64,000 bases of DNA, taken from NCBI GenBank assembly GCA_018831195.1, contig JAHJDP010000099.1:1-64000 (forward strand), written 5' to 3'. The stretch's first letter is position 1, and the number at the start of each line of letters is the position of its first letter. The translations under genes and the position numbers were made by a program. The stretch comes from Candidatus Eisenbacteria bacterium. Lineage in GTDB: Bacteria; Eisenbacteria; RBG-16-71-46; CAIMUX01; JAHJDP01. Positions 35,573 to 43,087 of the stretch are shown one piece after another. The notes under the pieces were generated by a model. The model had not been told where the DNA came from. It worked only from the letters and a program-made list of their open reading frames with translations, and made no database searches.

Positions 35573-37050
35573 GACGTTGGTATCTCAGCGTTAGTGGCGG
35601 CGGGTTCGCCAGCAAATTGCTGGGTGTGATAAGAGAGGCGCTCCTGGCCCGATATTTCGGCACCGGTCCGGTTGCCGACGCCTTCCGCGCTTCTCTTGGC
35701 GCCACGCTTTCACCGGCGCATCTCCTGACGAGCCGTATTGTACAATCCTGTTTCATCCCTCTGTACGCCACCTATAGAAAAGAGAGACCGGAGCGGGCGC
35801 GATCGCTGTTCCTCCTCATGCTGGTATTTTATCCATCGCTGGGTCTTCTTCTCGGCTTTCTTTTGTTTCTCTTTGCCGGCCCCGTTATTCATCTCCTTCT
35901 GCCGGGATTCGACCTGGATAGATTTGCTCTGGCGGTCGCCATGCTGCGAATCATGTCGATCGGAATTCCCTTCTATACGTACACTTCTCTTTTGGATTCG
36001 CTGGGTGTGGCCCAGGAAGATTTTACCATTCCGAGTTTGAGACCGGCTGTGCAGAATGTTGGGATGCTCGCGACAATTATCTTGGCGGCTTCCATCTCAC
36101 GGCCGGAAGTGATCGCCTATGGATTTACCGGCAGCTACATCCTCATGTCCGTTGCGGCGACATGGTTATTGTGCCGGCGAAATGAAATTCCCCACAGAAT
36201 TCCTCTGGATTCAACCTTGGTTAAGGAGACCGCCTATGCGCTCTGGGTCCTGGCCCGGCCGTTGATCTTTGTCTCACTTTTGGCCGAGACCTATGTCCTA
36301 GGTGAGAGATATTTGGCCTCTCTGGTTGGAGGGGGCTCAATTGCATCGATTGAGTATGCCCGCTTTCTTACGGAGACGCTCCATACCTTGCTCATCGTTC
36401 CGCTGGGGCTGATCGGTTTGGGTTATTTTAGCACCCTCGCCATTCAGGATCTCCAGGAAAAGACGGATCGCAATCTAGCGCGTATCTATATTGTCCTCAT
36501 CCCTGTCTCCGCATTTTTCTTCATGAATGGGGAAATCATGCTGCGACTTCTCTATATGCGGGGCCAATTTGATGAAAACTCTCTCAGTATGACATTCGGA
36601 GCCCTGCGGGGTCTGAGCTTGGGATTGTGGGCTTATAGCGCACGGTACTTCCTTCATCGCATTTTCAATGCGCGTTTGATGAATGGTATTGTTCTCCGGG
36701 GTGAGGCTCTCCTTTTTCTCTCCAGTCTTCTTGTGATGTTTCTTTCATACAAAAAACTGGGCGTCTTTGGACTTGGATTGGGAACATCCGTAGGTTCCGT
36801 TCTCTCATTGTTTTACTTTTCCCGAAAGGTTGAATATGAGATGCCGCTGGCAAGACGGTGTTTCTCGGTCTTCCTGCCCGCCGCCGTCATCTATATTATT
36901 ATTTCGTGGTTTTTCGGACGTTTTGTGGACGCCGGTCTCCGCCCGGTCCTCCAGGTTCTTTTCTCGATGGTATTCTGGGGGAGTGTCATGGGAGCTAATG
37001 CGGATGCCAGGGGGCTTGTGCTGAGTTGGTTCAGGATGAAGCGGCGGTGA
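35569..37050 (+). CDS. MOP-superfamily lipid flippase (MurJ/Wzx-like)
   Basis: A 493-residue inner-membrane protein with about 12-14 hydrophobic segments. The N-terminal KLLGVIREALLARYFGTGPVADAFRAS matches the MurJ/MVF signature, and RFLTETLHTLLIVPLGLIGLGYFSTLA and LYMRGQFDENSLSMTFGALRGLSLGLWAYSARYFLHRIFNA match later MurJ motifs. Because it is sandwiched between two glycosyltransferase genes it more likely flips a surface-polysaccharide lipid intermediate than lipid II. The start is GTG 35569, overlapping the previous stop by four bases, with GGGGAGG upstream. Confidence 0.86.
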   Translation: MRRWYLSVSGGGFASKLLGVIREALLARYFGTGPVADAFRASLGATLSPAHLLTSRIVQSCFIPLYATYRKERPERARSLFLLMLVFYPSLGLLLGFLLFLFAGPVIHLLLPGFDLDRFALAVAMLRIMSIGIPFYTYTSLLDSLGVAQEDFTIPSLRPAVQNVGMLATIILAASISRPEVIAYGFTGSYILMSVAATWLLCRRNEIPHRIPLDSTLVKETAYALWVLARPLIFVSLLAETYVLGERYLASLVGGGSIASIEYARFLTETLHTLLIVPLGLIGLGYFSTLAIQDLQEKTDRNLARIYIVLIPVSAFFFMNGEIMLRLLYMRGQFDENSLSMTFGALRGLSLGLWAYSARYFLHRIFNARLMNGIVLRGEALLFLSSLLVMFLSYKKLGVFGLGLGTSVGSVLSLFYFSRKVEYEMPLARRCFSVFLPAAVIYIIISWFFGRFVDAGLRPVLQVLFSMVFWGSVMGANADARGLVLSWFRMKRR

Positions 37051-38135
37051 GAAGGCCGATAAAAATAGACTTCCTTGCCTGGCGGCCCATCAGCAATGCC
37101 AGCGCACGCTGCCGTGGGGCCGCCTACAAGCAGGCTTTCGGTGAGATGGGATATGAGCTGAATTTCCGCCCACCGGCGCCCGATGGGATTTACCGCTTTC
37201 TTAACAGCAGGCGGGGGTTGATGCGCATCCCCGCAAAAATCCTCTATTTTGTTATCGTCCTGATTATGCGAAAGATACAGATTCTGCGGGCTTCACGCGC
37301 CGACGCTGTCGTGGTTCAGAGAGAACTTTTCACCTTTGGACCTCCCTTTTTGGAGCGGATCCTCGCCTATCTCCAGCCGAATCTGATTTACGATATTGAT
37401 GATGCGGTGGATATGACGCCTCCACATATACGCAGTTCCGGCCGTCGATTTCACGACCAGCGGAAGCCGGAAAAGATTCTTTCCCTGTGCCGGCACCTTG
37501 TCGCGAGCACACACTTTCTTGCAGAGCGATTTCAAAGAGAGCGCATCCCAACGACGATCATTCCCACACCGGTTGACACGGAATTGTTTCAGCCGTCCGG
37601 ACCGTCTGCACGGGGGAATCCAGCCCTGGGTTGGATTGGCACCGGCGGAAACTTGTACTATTTAAAACAGATCTCAGATGCTTTGGTCAGCGTACAAAGG
37701 GAGTACGGATGTGAGGTTGTTGTTGTCTCCGAGTGGGACTTCCAGGCGCCGGGCTTGGAAGTTAGGAACCTCCGCTGGAGAATGGAGGACGAAGTTGAAC
37801 TGATGAGCCGCTTCGATATCGGCCTCATGCCTCTCGTGGATAATCCTTATACCCGGGCGAAGGCCGGCTACAAAATTCTGCAATATTGGGCTACAGGCAA
37901 GGCGGTAATTGCGTCTCCCGTTGGATTCAACCGAATATTGGTACATCACGACATTAATGGCCTTCTTGCCAATACGATGGATGAATGGACCTTTCAATTG
38001 GGCCGATTGATCCGCGATCGGGATTTGCGGGCCCGATTGTCGGCGGCGGGGCGCCAGCGTGTTGAAGATGAATATTCAATCGAGAGATGTGCCGTGAAGT
38101 GGGATGAAGTGTTCAAGAGGCTATTGAAAAGCTGA
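37047..38135 (+). CDS. Glycosyltransferase family 4 protein
   Basis: A 362-residue GT-B glycosyltransferase: N-terminal FLAWRPISNASARCRGAAYKQAF and PNLIYDIDDAVD; C-terminal PALGWIGTGGNLYYLKQI, VELMSRFDIGLMPLVDNPYTRAKAGYKILQYWATGKAVIASPVG, which holds the donor-binding E/K-containing motif, and the end DEYSIERCAVKWDEVF. The GTG at 37047 overlaps the flippase stop as GTGA and has AGGA upstream; a GTG at 37026 is less likely. Third gene of the polysaccharide unit; it ends seven bases from the convergent nikR gene. Confidence 0.86.
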   Translation: MRRPIKIDFLAWRPISNASARCRGAAYKQAFGEMGYELNFRPPAPDGIYRFLNSRRGLMRIPAKILYFVIVLIMRKIQILRASRADAVVVQRELFTFGPPFLERILAYLQPNLIYDIDDAVDMTPPHIRSSGRRFHDQRKPEKILSLCRHLVASTHFLAERFQRERIPTTIIPTPVDTELFQPSGPSARGNPALGWIGTGGNLYYLKQISDALVSVQREYGCEVVVVSEWDFQAPGLEVRNLRWRMEDEVELMSRFDIGLMPLVDNPYTRAKAGYKILQYWATGKAVIASPVGFNRILVHHDINGLLANTMDEWTFQLGRLIRDRDLRARLSAAGRQRVEDEYSIERCAVKWDEVFKRLLKS

Positions 38136-38142
38136 AATCCGG

Positions 38143-38559
38143 CTACGCATCACATCCAGCGGTTCGTGTCAGTTTTGAAAATTTGACGCCCTTGAGACCG
38201 CCGAGTTCCAGGCTCAATTTCTCGATTTCAGACGGCCGTCCGCGGATGATAATGACTTCGAGGCAATTGTTGTGATTCAGATGAACGTGCGTATTGCAAA
38301 GGATATGTACCAATCGGGAATGCTGCAGATCAATAATGTTCTGAACCAGCCCTTGCTGGTGATGGTCGTAGCTGATCGTAAGGACGCCGACGACTTCTTC
38401 GCTCTCGGAAGCCCATTTATCCAGGATGAGTTGTTCCCTAATCAAATCGCGGACAAACTCAGACCGGGATGCATATCCTTTGGAAATGATTCGGTCATCG
38501 AGTTCTCCCAGAAGATTGACCGGCAGAGAAACCGTGAAACGGATAATATCAGTCGACAC
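38143..38559 (-). CDS. nikR: Nickel-responsive regulator NikR
   Basis: A 138-residue ribbon-helix-helix/ACT regulator. The N-terminal [18 protein letters not shown]...[11 protein letters not shown] is the DNA-binding strand-helix-helix, and the C-terminal domain keeps the four square-planar nickel ligands with the E. coli spacing: His80, His91, His93 and Cys99 ([12 protein letters not shown]). With Ni(II) bound, NikR represses nickel uptake. It is the last gene of the nickel operon, starting at GTG 38559 behind AGGGGG, nine bases after nikO, so it probably controls its own operon through the palindrome at 42685-42711. Confidence 0.93.
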   Translation of the reverse strand: MSTDIIRFTVSLPVNLLGELDDRIISKGYASRSEFVRDLIREQLILDKWASESEEVVGVLTISYDHHQQGLVQNIIDLQHSRLVHILCNTHVHLNHNNCLEVIIIRGRPSEIEKLSLELGGLKGVKFSKLTRTAGCDA

Positions 38560-38568
38560 TAACGCCCC

Positions 38569-39345
38569 CTAATCCCAATCATGTTTATGAAAGTGTCTGT
38601 GTGAGACATCGCCATGGCGATGCTTATGCGTGTGGATCAAATTCGCATCCATCAGCTTCGTTTGATCCTCCAGCAGTTCCGAGATCTCCCCATCGAAGAT
38701 CAGCTCATGATCCTCTGACAGCACCATGGTGCGATCACCCAGCTCCCCGGCGAGACTCAAGTTATGGGTCGTTACAACCGTCGTCACATCCAAATCCTGG
38801 AGAAAGTCCACCAGCCACCCTGTGCTCCTCGGATCAAGATTTGATGTCGGCTCGTCCAAAAGGAGAACTTTGGGTTCCAATGATAGGAGCGCCGCCAAAC
38901 AAACCTTCTGTTTTTCGCCGCTGCTTATCTGGAAAGGGGGGTGTTTCAGATATTTCTCAAGGCCCAGAAGGCGCGCCCAATATTGCACCTTTTCATCAAT
39001 ATGAGGAAGTGCCAACTGTCTGAGACCGAAGGCGATCTCGTCATAAACGGTCGGATTGAACAACATTGTATCGGGATTCTGAAAAAGAAGAACGTTTTCT
39101 CTGCGGAATTTTTGATGAAGTGTCTTGTCATTCAGTGAAGATCTGGTGATTGGATGGAGATCGTACTGGTAGGCCCCCTCGGCGGGGAAGAGCAGGCCGT
39201 TTAATATCTTGAGAAGGGTTGTCTTACCGCTGCCATTGGTTCCCAGCATGACGACCTTTTGCCCTGATGGGATCTCAAAGGAAAGGTCGCTGAGGATGCA
39301 GGCGCCGTTCCCATAGGCGAAACTGAGATGTTCGACCCTAATCAT
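38569..39345 (-). CDS. nikO: ECF nickel transporter ATPase (NikO/CbiO) with His-rich tail
   Basis: A 258-residue ABC ATPase of the energy-coupling-factor class: Walker A GTNGSGKT (35-42), Q-loop LLFQNPDTMLF, a signature ISSGEKQKV in place of the usual LSGGQ, Walker B VLLLDEPTSNLD and the switch His in VTTHN. The C-terminus (from about 236) is an eight-His stretch (HTHKHRHGDVSHRHFHKHD), probably a nickel-binding or sensing tail. The gene overlaps nikQ by eight bases. Context (nikK, nikL, nikM, nikQ, nikR) fixes nickel over cobalt. Confidence 0.9.
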   Translation of the reverse strand: MIRVEHLSFAYGNGACILSDLSFEIPSGQKVVMLGTNGSGKTTLLKILNGLLFPAEGAYQYDLHPITRSSLNDKTLHQKFRRENVLLFQNPDTMLFNPTVYDEIAFGLRQLALPHIDEKVQYWARLLGLEKYLKHPPFQISSGEKQKVCLAALLSLEPKVLLLDEPTSNLDPRSTGWLVDFLQDLDVTTVVTTHNLSLAGELGDRTMVLSEDHELIFDGEISELLEDQTKLMDANLIHTHKHRHGDVSHRHFHKHDWD

Positions 39346-39889
39346 TGATGAATCCTCTCGATCGCATTGCTTGGGAAACTTCCGAAGCCTGGGTCACGGC
39401 CTTTTGCAAAAAGAATCCCCCCAATGTCGCCGCATGTCTATAGAGATCACGAATAGCGAGCCGCCGGATGCTCCGGCTTTTTAAAGCCAGATGAAAATCC
39501 ACGGCCAGCTTTTTAAAGGTGTTGATCTGACTGTAGGAAAGGGTCAGGAGAAATAGAAGAGTCTGAGAAAATGCGAATGCTCTAAAGGGGCTGAAACGCT
39601 CATGCAGTAGAAATGTCATCGAAGTAATCAAAAAAACACGCAGGTTAATGAGGCAAATGTAATAAAGGGAAATTTTGTTGTTCAATAACGAGATACCAAT
39701 ATATGAAAGTGTGACAACGCTGTTAAATATAATTATGGAGAGCGCGGCTTTTCTTGCGATCATTATCGATCGGCGGAATGCCAGCATATAAACACAGGCA
39801 AGCATTGCCGCAAGATAGAATAAATCATGTATGGCTGTCGCCAGAACGACAAGACAAAAATACGCGGCCAATGTTATTCTATCTTTCAT
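39338..39889 (-). CDS. nikQ: ECF nickel transporter transmembrane subunit (NikQ/CbiQ)
   Basis: A 183-residue T component, shorter than most CbiQ proteins (about 220-270). About four to five hydrophobic segments are visible, and the coupling-helix motifs that contact the ATPases are present: LALKSRSIRRL and the C-terminal QAMRSRGF. It overlaps nikM by ATGA and nikO by eight bases, so translation is coupled along the core transporter genes. Confidence 0.88.
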   Translation of the reverse strand: MKDRITLAAYFCLVVLATAIHDLFYLAAMLACVYMLAFRRSIMIARKAALSIIIFNSVVTLSYIGISLLNNKISLYYICLINLRVFLITSMTFLLHERFSPFRAFAFSQTLLFLLTLSYSQINTFKKLAVDFHLALKSRSIRRLAIRDLYRHAATLGGFFLQKAVTQASEVSQAMRSRGFIND

Positions 39890-40533
39890 GGAGCCGCCGG
39901 CGGTTTTAGTTTTTCATAAAAACGGCATATCAATACCGTGAGAAATCCCTCTCCAATACCTATCAGACAATGCGGTAAAATGATCGCCGGAAGAGTGATC
40001 GAGAGGCCGAAGGGGAAGAATAGCGGAGTTCCATCCGATGAGTGTGCGATAACGGGTTGAAGCCCCAATATAACGGCTGTGAAGACGGCGGGAACGACGA
40101 CGGATGTCCAACCAGCGGCGAAGAGGGCGATGGTATTGTTAAATCGAGAGAGGGCTTTATAAAGAGACCAAGCGGTCATTCCCCCCAACAAACCCATGGC
40201 GATCGCATTTACCGGAAGGGTTGTTATGCCCCCGCTTCCAAAGAGCAAAGCCTGTAGAAGAAGAACCAGTGATGTGGCGAGGAAGGCGGTCCAAAATCCG
40301 AAAAGAACCGCCAAAACTGCGATTCCCGATGCATGTGCGGAGGTGCCGCCGGGGAGAGGAACGGCGATCATCATTAAAACAAAAGCAAGGGCGGTCATCA
40401 CTGAAAGATGAGGGAGGATATCACTGCGGAGTCGGGATCTTAAATATCGCGCGCCGGTGGACCAGAGGCCGGCGCAAATGGCGTAGGCCGGCAAATATAT
40501 TTTAGGCGTAATAAAGCCATCGGGGATATGCAT
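39886..40533 (-). CDS. nikM: ECF nickel transporter substrate-binding membrane subunit (NikM/CbiM)
   Basis: A 215-residue S component with the invariant N-terminus MHIPDGF, whose backbone amine and His2 coordinate the metal in this family, the second metal-binding His in GGTSAHASGI, the core GSGGITTLPVNAIAMGLLGG, and GIGEGFLT near the end. Six membrane helices are apparent. The start ATG 40533 has GAGGAAAG upstream. Cobalt-specific CbiM proteins share these residues, but the flanking nikK, nikL and nikR favour nickel. Confidence 0.92.
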   Translation of the reverse strand: MHIPDGFITPKIYLPAYAICAGLWSTGARYLRSRLRSDILPHLSVMTALAFVLMMIAVPLPGGTSAHASGIAVLAVLFGFWTAFLATSLVLLLQALLFGSGGITTLPVNAIAMGLLGGMTAWSLYKALSRFNNTIALFAAGWTSVVVPAVFTAVILGLQPVIAHSSDGTPLFFPFGLSITLPAIILPHCLIGIGEGFLTVLICRFYEKLKPPAAP

Positions 40534-40544
40534 CGCTGCTTTCC

Positions 40545-41528
40545 TCAGAGGAGTGTTGAGAAGGTCATGATAAGTCTGTATTTCTCCCCGCCCTCGGCTC
40601 CTTGCTGCTCTGATTCTTCATTGAGGTCCACCCAGGAGGGTATTTTAATTCCAAACCCCAGACTCGTCGATTTGACATAGAGGCGGAATCCTGGGACCCA
40701 ATAGACCACCTTCCCGCCGGTCGCCTCTTCACCGATCCCGTCAAGTTCATCGCGGCTCAATTCCAGGAAATTCAATTCTAAATTGGCGTCAAGTCTCAGT
40801 TTGCCGGGCGAATAAGTGAGGATGCGGTTTGATAGTGCGGCGTTAAAGCGCAGCTCATTGCCAAAGCGCATTGAGGTGCCATCGCAATACTCATATTCAT
40901 TGAAGCCGATAAATGAAGACTCGAGGACCACAGTCAGTGGACTGAATATTTGTTTTGTTATCGTTCCTCCGATCGTATAAGAGGGCTTTCCAAAGCCCAG
41001 GGACATCCCCGGGTCGATTTCCCCTGCTGTGTTCTTCAGATTCGGATTTCCGGTCGGCAATGAAAGACCGCCGTAAACGCCGAAATGCCAGTCCTCGAGG
41101 TCGTCAAGGCTTTCATTCCTTGGGACGAGACGGGGACCGCCGTCCCATTTAAACCCGCAAACACCCATAATCGATATATCGGCAAAGCCGGATGTGTTGT
41201 AGGAGTTGTCTTCTACAACCTTGCTGTAGAAAGGGAAGAAGGCATACAGAGAGAGATACGATGTCACGCCGTGTCCGATGCCGTACATCCAAAAGGCGCT
41301 GACCTTTCCTTCATCATCCCGTTCGGCCGTATTTGTCTTGAATTGAGCCCAATCCAGTTTTACATAACCCAAAAAACTGGATTCCGGCAGGGTCGCGGAG
41401 CTGGAAGTTTCTATGGGCGCTCCGGGCCCTTCCAATCCCGCAACGCCCAGTGAGGCGACACCGTGATGGGCATGTCCGCAGAAAGGGAAGAGGATCAAAA
41501 AAATGATGCACGCCGCCGTTAGTCTCAT
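40545..41528 (-). CDS. Outer-membrane beta-barrel protein embedded in the nickel operon
   Basis: A 327-residue exported protein: signal peptide (to about residue 21, FPFCGHA), then a His-containing start (HHGVASLGV) and many amphipathic strands (FLGYVKLDWAQF, FGVYGGLSLPTGNP, SYTIGGTITKQI, FRLYVKSTSLGFGIK, YRLIMTFSTLL), like the 'transporter/porin' barrels seen next to metal systems. ATG 41528 forms an ATGA overlap with nikL, and the gene lies 11 bases before nikM, so it is firmly part of the operon. The frame extends to 41609 but without a better start. A role as nickel pore or receptor in the outer membrane is inference from position. Confidence 0.82.
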   Translation of the reverse strand: MRLTAACIIFLILFPFCGHAHHGVASLGVAGLEGPGAPIETSSSATLPESSFLGYVKLDWAQFKTNTAERDDEGKVSAFWMYGIGHGVTSYLSLYAFFPFYSKVVEDNSYNTSGFADISIMGVCGFKWDGGPRLVPRNESLDDLEDWHFGVYGGLSLPTGNPNLKNTAGEIDPGMSLGFGKPSYTIGGTITKQIFSPLTVVLESSFIGFNEYEYCDGTSMRFGNELRFNAALSNRILTYSPGKLRLDANLELNFLELSRDELDGIGEEATGGKVVYWVPGFRLYVKSTSLGFGIKIPSWVDLNEESEQQGAEGGEKYRLIMTFSTLL

Positions 41529-41959
41529 TTTGATTTTTTCCTGTAAAACAAGCTGATAACTCCGAAAATACCGAAGAGGATCCCCAAACCCGACAAGATG
41601 CGGATCCAACGATTTGGAATGGATGAACCGGTTTCAGAGACCAGCCCACCTTCGTCGATCGGCAGTGTTATATCCAAGCCGTGACCATCTTCTGAGAAGG
41701 CGCGAATTCGCCAGTCCCCGGCCCGGTCCGCCATAAAAATGATTCTTCCTTTTTTGTCGGTCCGGCCGACCTGAAAGGGCGTACTCTCACCTGGTGGGTA
41801 TATCTCAAAACTCTCATATGAAAAAGGGGAGTCATCACCGAATGTTAAATGTAGAATATTTGCTTTTCCATAGTTTATGGAGTGGTTTAACTCATGCGCC
41901 TGCGATGAACTCGAAAATGTCAGTATCAAGAGAAATAATGGCAGGTGTGCCGATTTCAT
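41525..41959 (-). CDS. nikL: Nickel transport accessory protein NikL
   Basis: A 144-residue protein with a signal peptide (to about residue 21, SSSSQA, mature start HELNHSI), a periplasmic beta-domain (about 30-90) with FEIYPPGESTPFQVGRTDKKGRIIFMADRAGDWRIRA, and one C-terminal membrane helix (RILSGLGILFGIFGVISLFY) with a basic end. This layout matches NikL, which works with NikK and the NikMQO transporter. The mature N-terminal His may bind nickel. ATGA overlaps join it to nikK upstream and to the barrel gene downstream. Confidence 0.82.
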   Translation of the reverse strand: MKSAHLPLFLLILTFSSSSQAHELNHSINYGKANILHLTFGDDSPFSYESFEIYPPGESTPFQVGRTDKKGRIIFMADRAGDWRIRAFSEDGHGLDITLPIDEGGLVSETGSSIPNRWIRILSGLGILFGIFGVISLFYRKKSK

Positions 41960-42669
41960 GGTTTCTCTCCCATGCGGAAGCAGAGTGCGGCCGTGTGGAT
42001 TTCAGTGTCGGCTTCTATGGAGTCCAGCGGCCAGCTAATTGTGGTTTGAATCAGCTGAAGGTCCGGATGACGGAGGCGGATATTGATCTGTCCATCTGCT
42101 CCTGTCAGTCCCCGGGGTTTACCGTCATAAGTCACCACGGCGCCATTCACGGGGACCTTATTCTTCGTGACGAGCAGCCGAAGTTTATCGCCCACCCCGA
42201 GAAGCAGGGGATTGCTGAGAGGCGCCAGTTCCAGGTGTCCGGTCAGCGGTCTGATAAAATCCTCATTCCAGCTATCTATATATTTAACGCTTTCATAAGA
42301 GAGCCAGCTTTCCAACGGATGTTCCACTTGTGTTTTGGGGATGTTCTTGGTGCCATAGGGTGTTTTTGTCCAATACCCGGAAGAAAAAAGCACATGGATC
42401 AGCCGGCACCCGGTGCCAATGCGCATTGGAAAAACCACTTCCGGTTCAATCGGCGATAACGGCCCCTGTTCATCGGAACAGAGGACTTCGAGTATGGAAT
42501 GCGGGTCGTACTCGATGGTCGCTTCGCCGGGGTGGGACGATGACCGGTGTCCCCTGTAGAGCGAGAAACCCTCGGGGGTCTTTTCTATCCAGAAATCATG
42601 GGCGACAGCCTGGGATCCCAGAAGAGCGAAAATGAGGATGAGGAGCGCCCTTTGTTTCCATAATCCCAT
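41956..42669 (-). CDS. nikK: Periplasmic nickel-binding accessory protein NikK (DUF4198)
   Basis: A 237-residue exported protein. The signal peptide ends SQAVA and the mature chain starts HDFWIEKT, the mark of DUF4198/NikK proteins, whose exposed N-terminal His can ligate nickel. Beta-strand-rich middle and a C-terminal DUF4198-like block (NKVPVNGAVVTYDGKPRGLTGADGQI). It is first in the operon, with ATG 42669 after GGGGG and the NikR-type palindrome 16 bases upstream of the start codon. Confidence 0.88.
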   Translation of the reverse strand: MGLWKQRALLILIFALLGSQAVAHDFWIEKTPEGFSLYRGHRSSSHPGEATIEYDPHSILEVLCSDEQGPLSPIEPEVVFPMRIGTGCRLIHVLFSSGYWTKTPYGTKNIPKTQVEHPLESWLSYESVKYIDSWNEDFIRPLTGHLELAPLSNPLLLGVGDKLRLLVTKNKVPVNGAVVTYDGKPRGLTGADGQINIRLRHPDLQLIQTTISWPLDSIEADTEIHTAALCFRMGEKP

Positions 42670-42684
42670 ACTCGACCCCCTTCA

Positions 42685-42711
42685 GTATTACGAAAATATA
42701 ATTCGTAATAC
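42685..42711. promoter_or_regulatory. Probable NikR operator of the nik operon
   Basis: A perfect inverted repeat with 10-base arms GTATTACGAA and TTCGTAATAC around AATATAA. The outer six bases give GTATTA-N15-TAATAC, the form known for NikR sites outside the enterics (E. coli has GTATGA-N16-TCATAC). It lies 16 bases upstream of the nikK start, where it would cover the transcription start or -10 region. With nikR in the same operon, nickel-dependent autoregulation follows. Confidence 0.85.
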
Positions 42712-42901
42712 CGAATCTAGCAGAAATTCCACGATCCGATCAAGGGACATCGGTTGCGTGGAATTCAGCGCAAGGGGAGCTCTATCTATATGAGAAATTT
42801 AAAGATAGCAAAAGTAACCAGGAATTTTTCGTTAAATTTGTTGGGATAGAAGAATTGGACCATCTGGCTCTAACTTCAAGAGTGGTAATATGTTATGCCA
42901 C

Positions 42902-42930
42902 TTGACGAATGCCCGTTGACAGTGTAGAAT
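42902..42930 (+). promoter_or_regulatory. Sigma-70-like promoter for the protease gene
   Basis: TTGACG (42902-42907), exactly 17 bases, then TAGAAT (42925-42930). The leader to ATG 43088 would be about 150 bases. The remaining 42712-43087 gap between the divergent nik operon and this gene shows no gene. Confidence 0.6.
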
Positions 42931-43087
42931 TAACGCAGGTCATTCATGAGATTTCTGAAGGCGCCGGCTCGGGTCCTCTGGTATGATCATGAGTTCCTAT
43001 TGAGTTCTTAGGTCTCCATCCTGCCACGCCTTTGGGATGGAAGTCGTCCTGTGTACGTCGCAATACAAGGACCGATTGGAGGGATTT

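Noticed and set aside
33238-38135. A full O-antigen or capsule locus
   Set aside because: Only a methyltransferase, two glycosyltransferases and a flippase are present; no polymerase, ligase or sugar-nucleotide genes, so only a partial polysaccharide unit is claimed.
38143-42669. Cobalt (CbiMNQO) transporter instead of nickel
   Set aside because: There is no cbiN gene, while nikK, nikL and nikR with all nickel ligands are present, so nickel is preferred.
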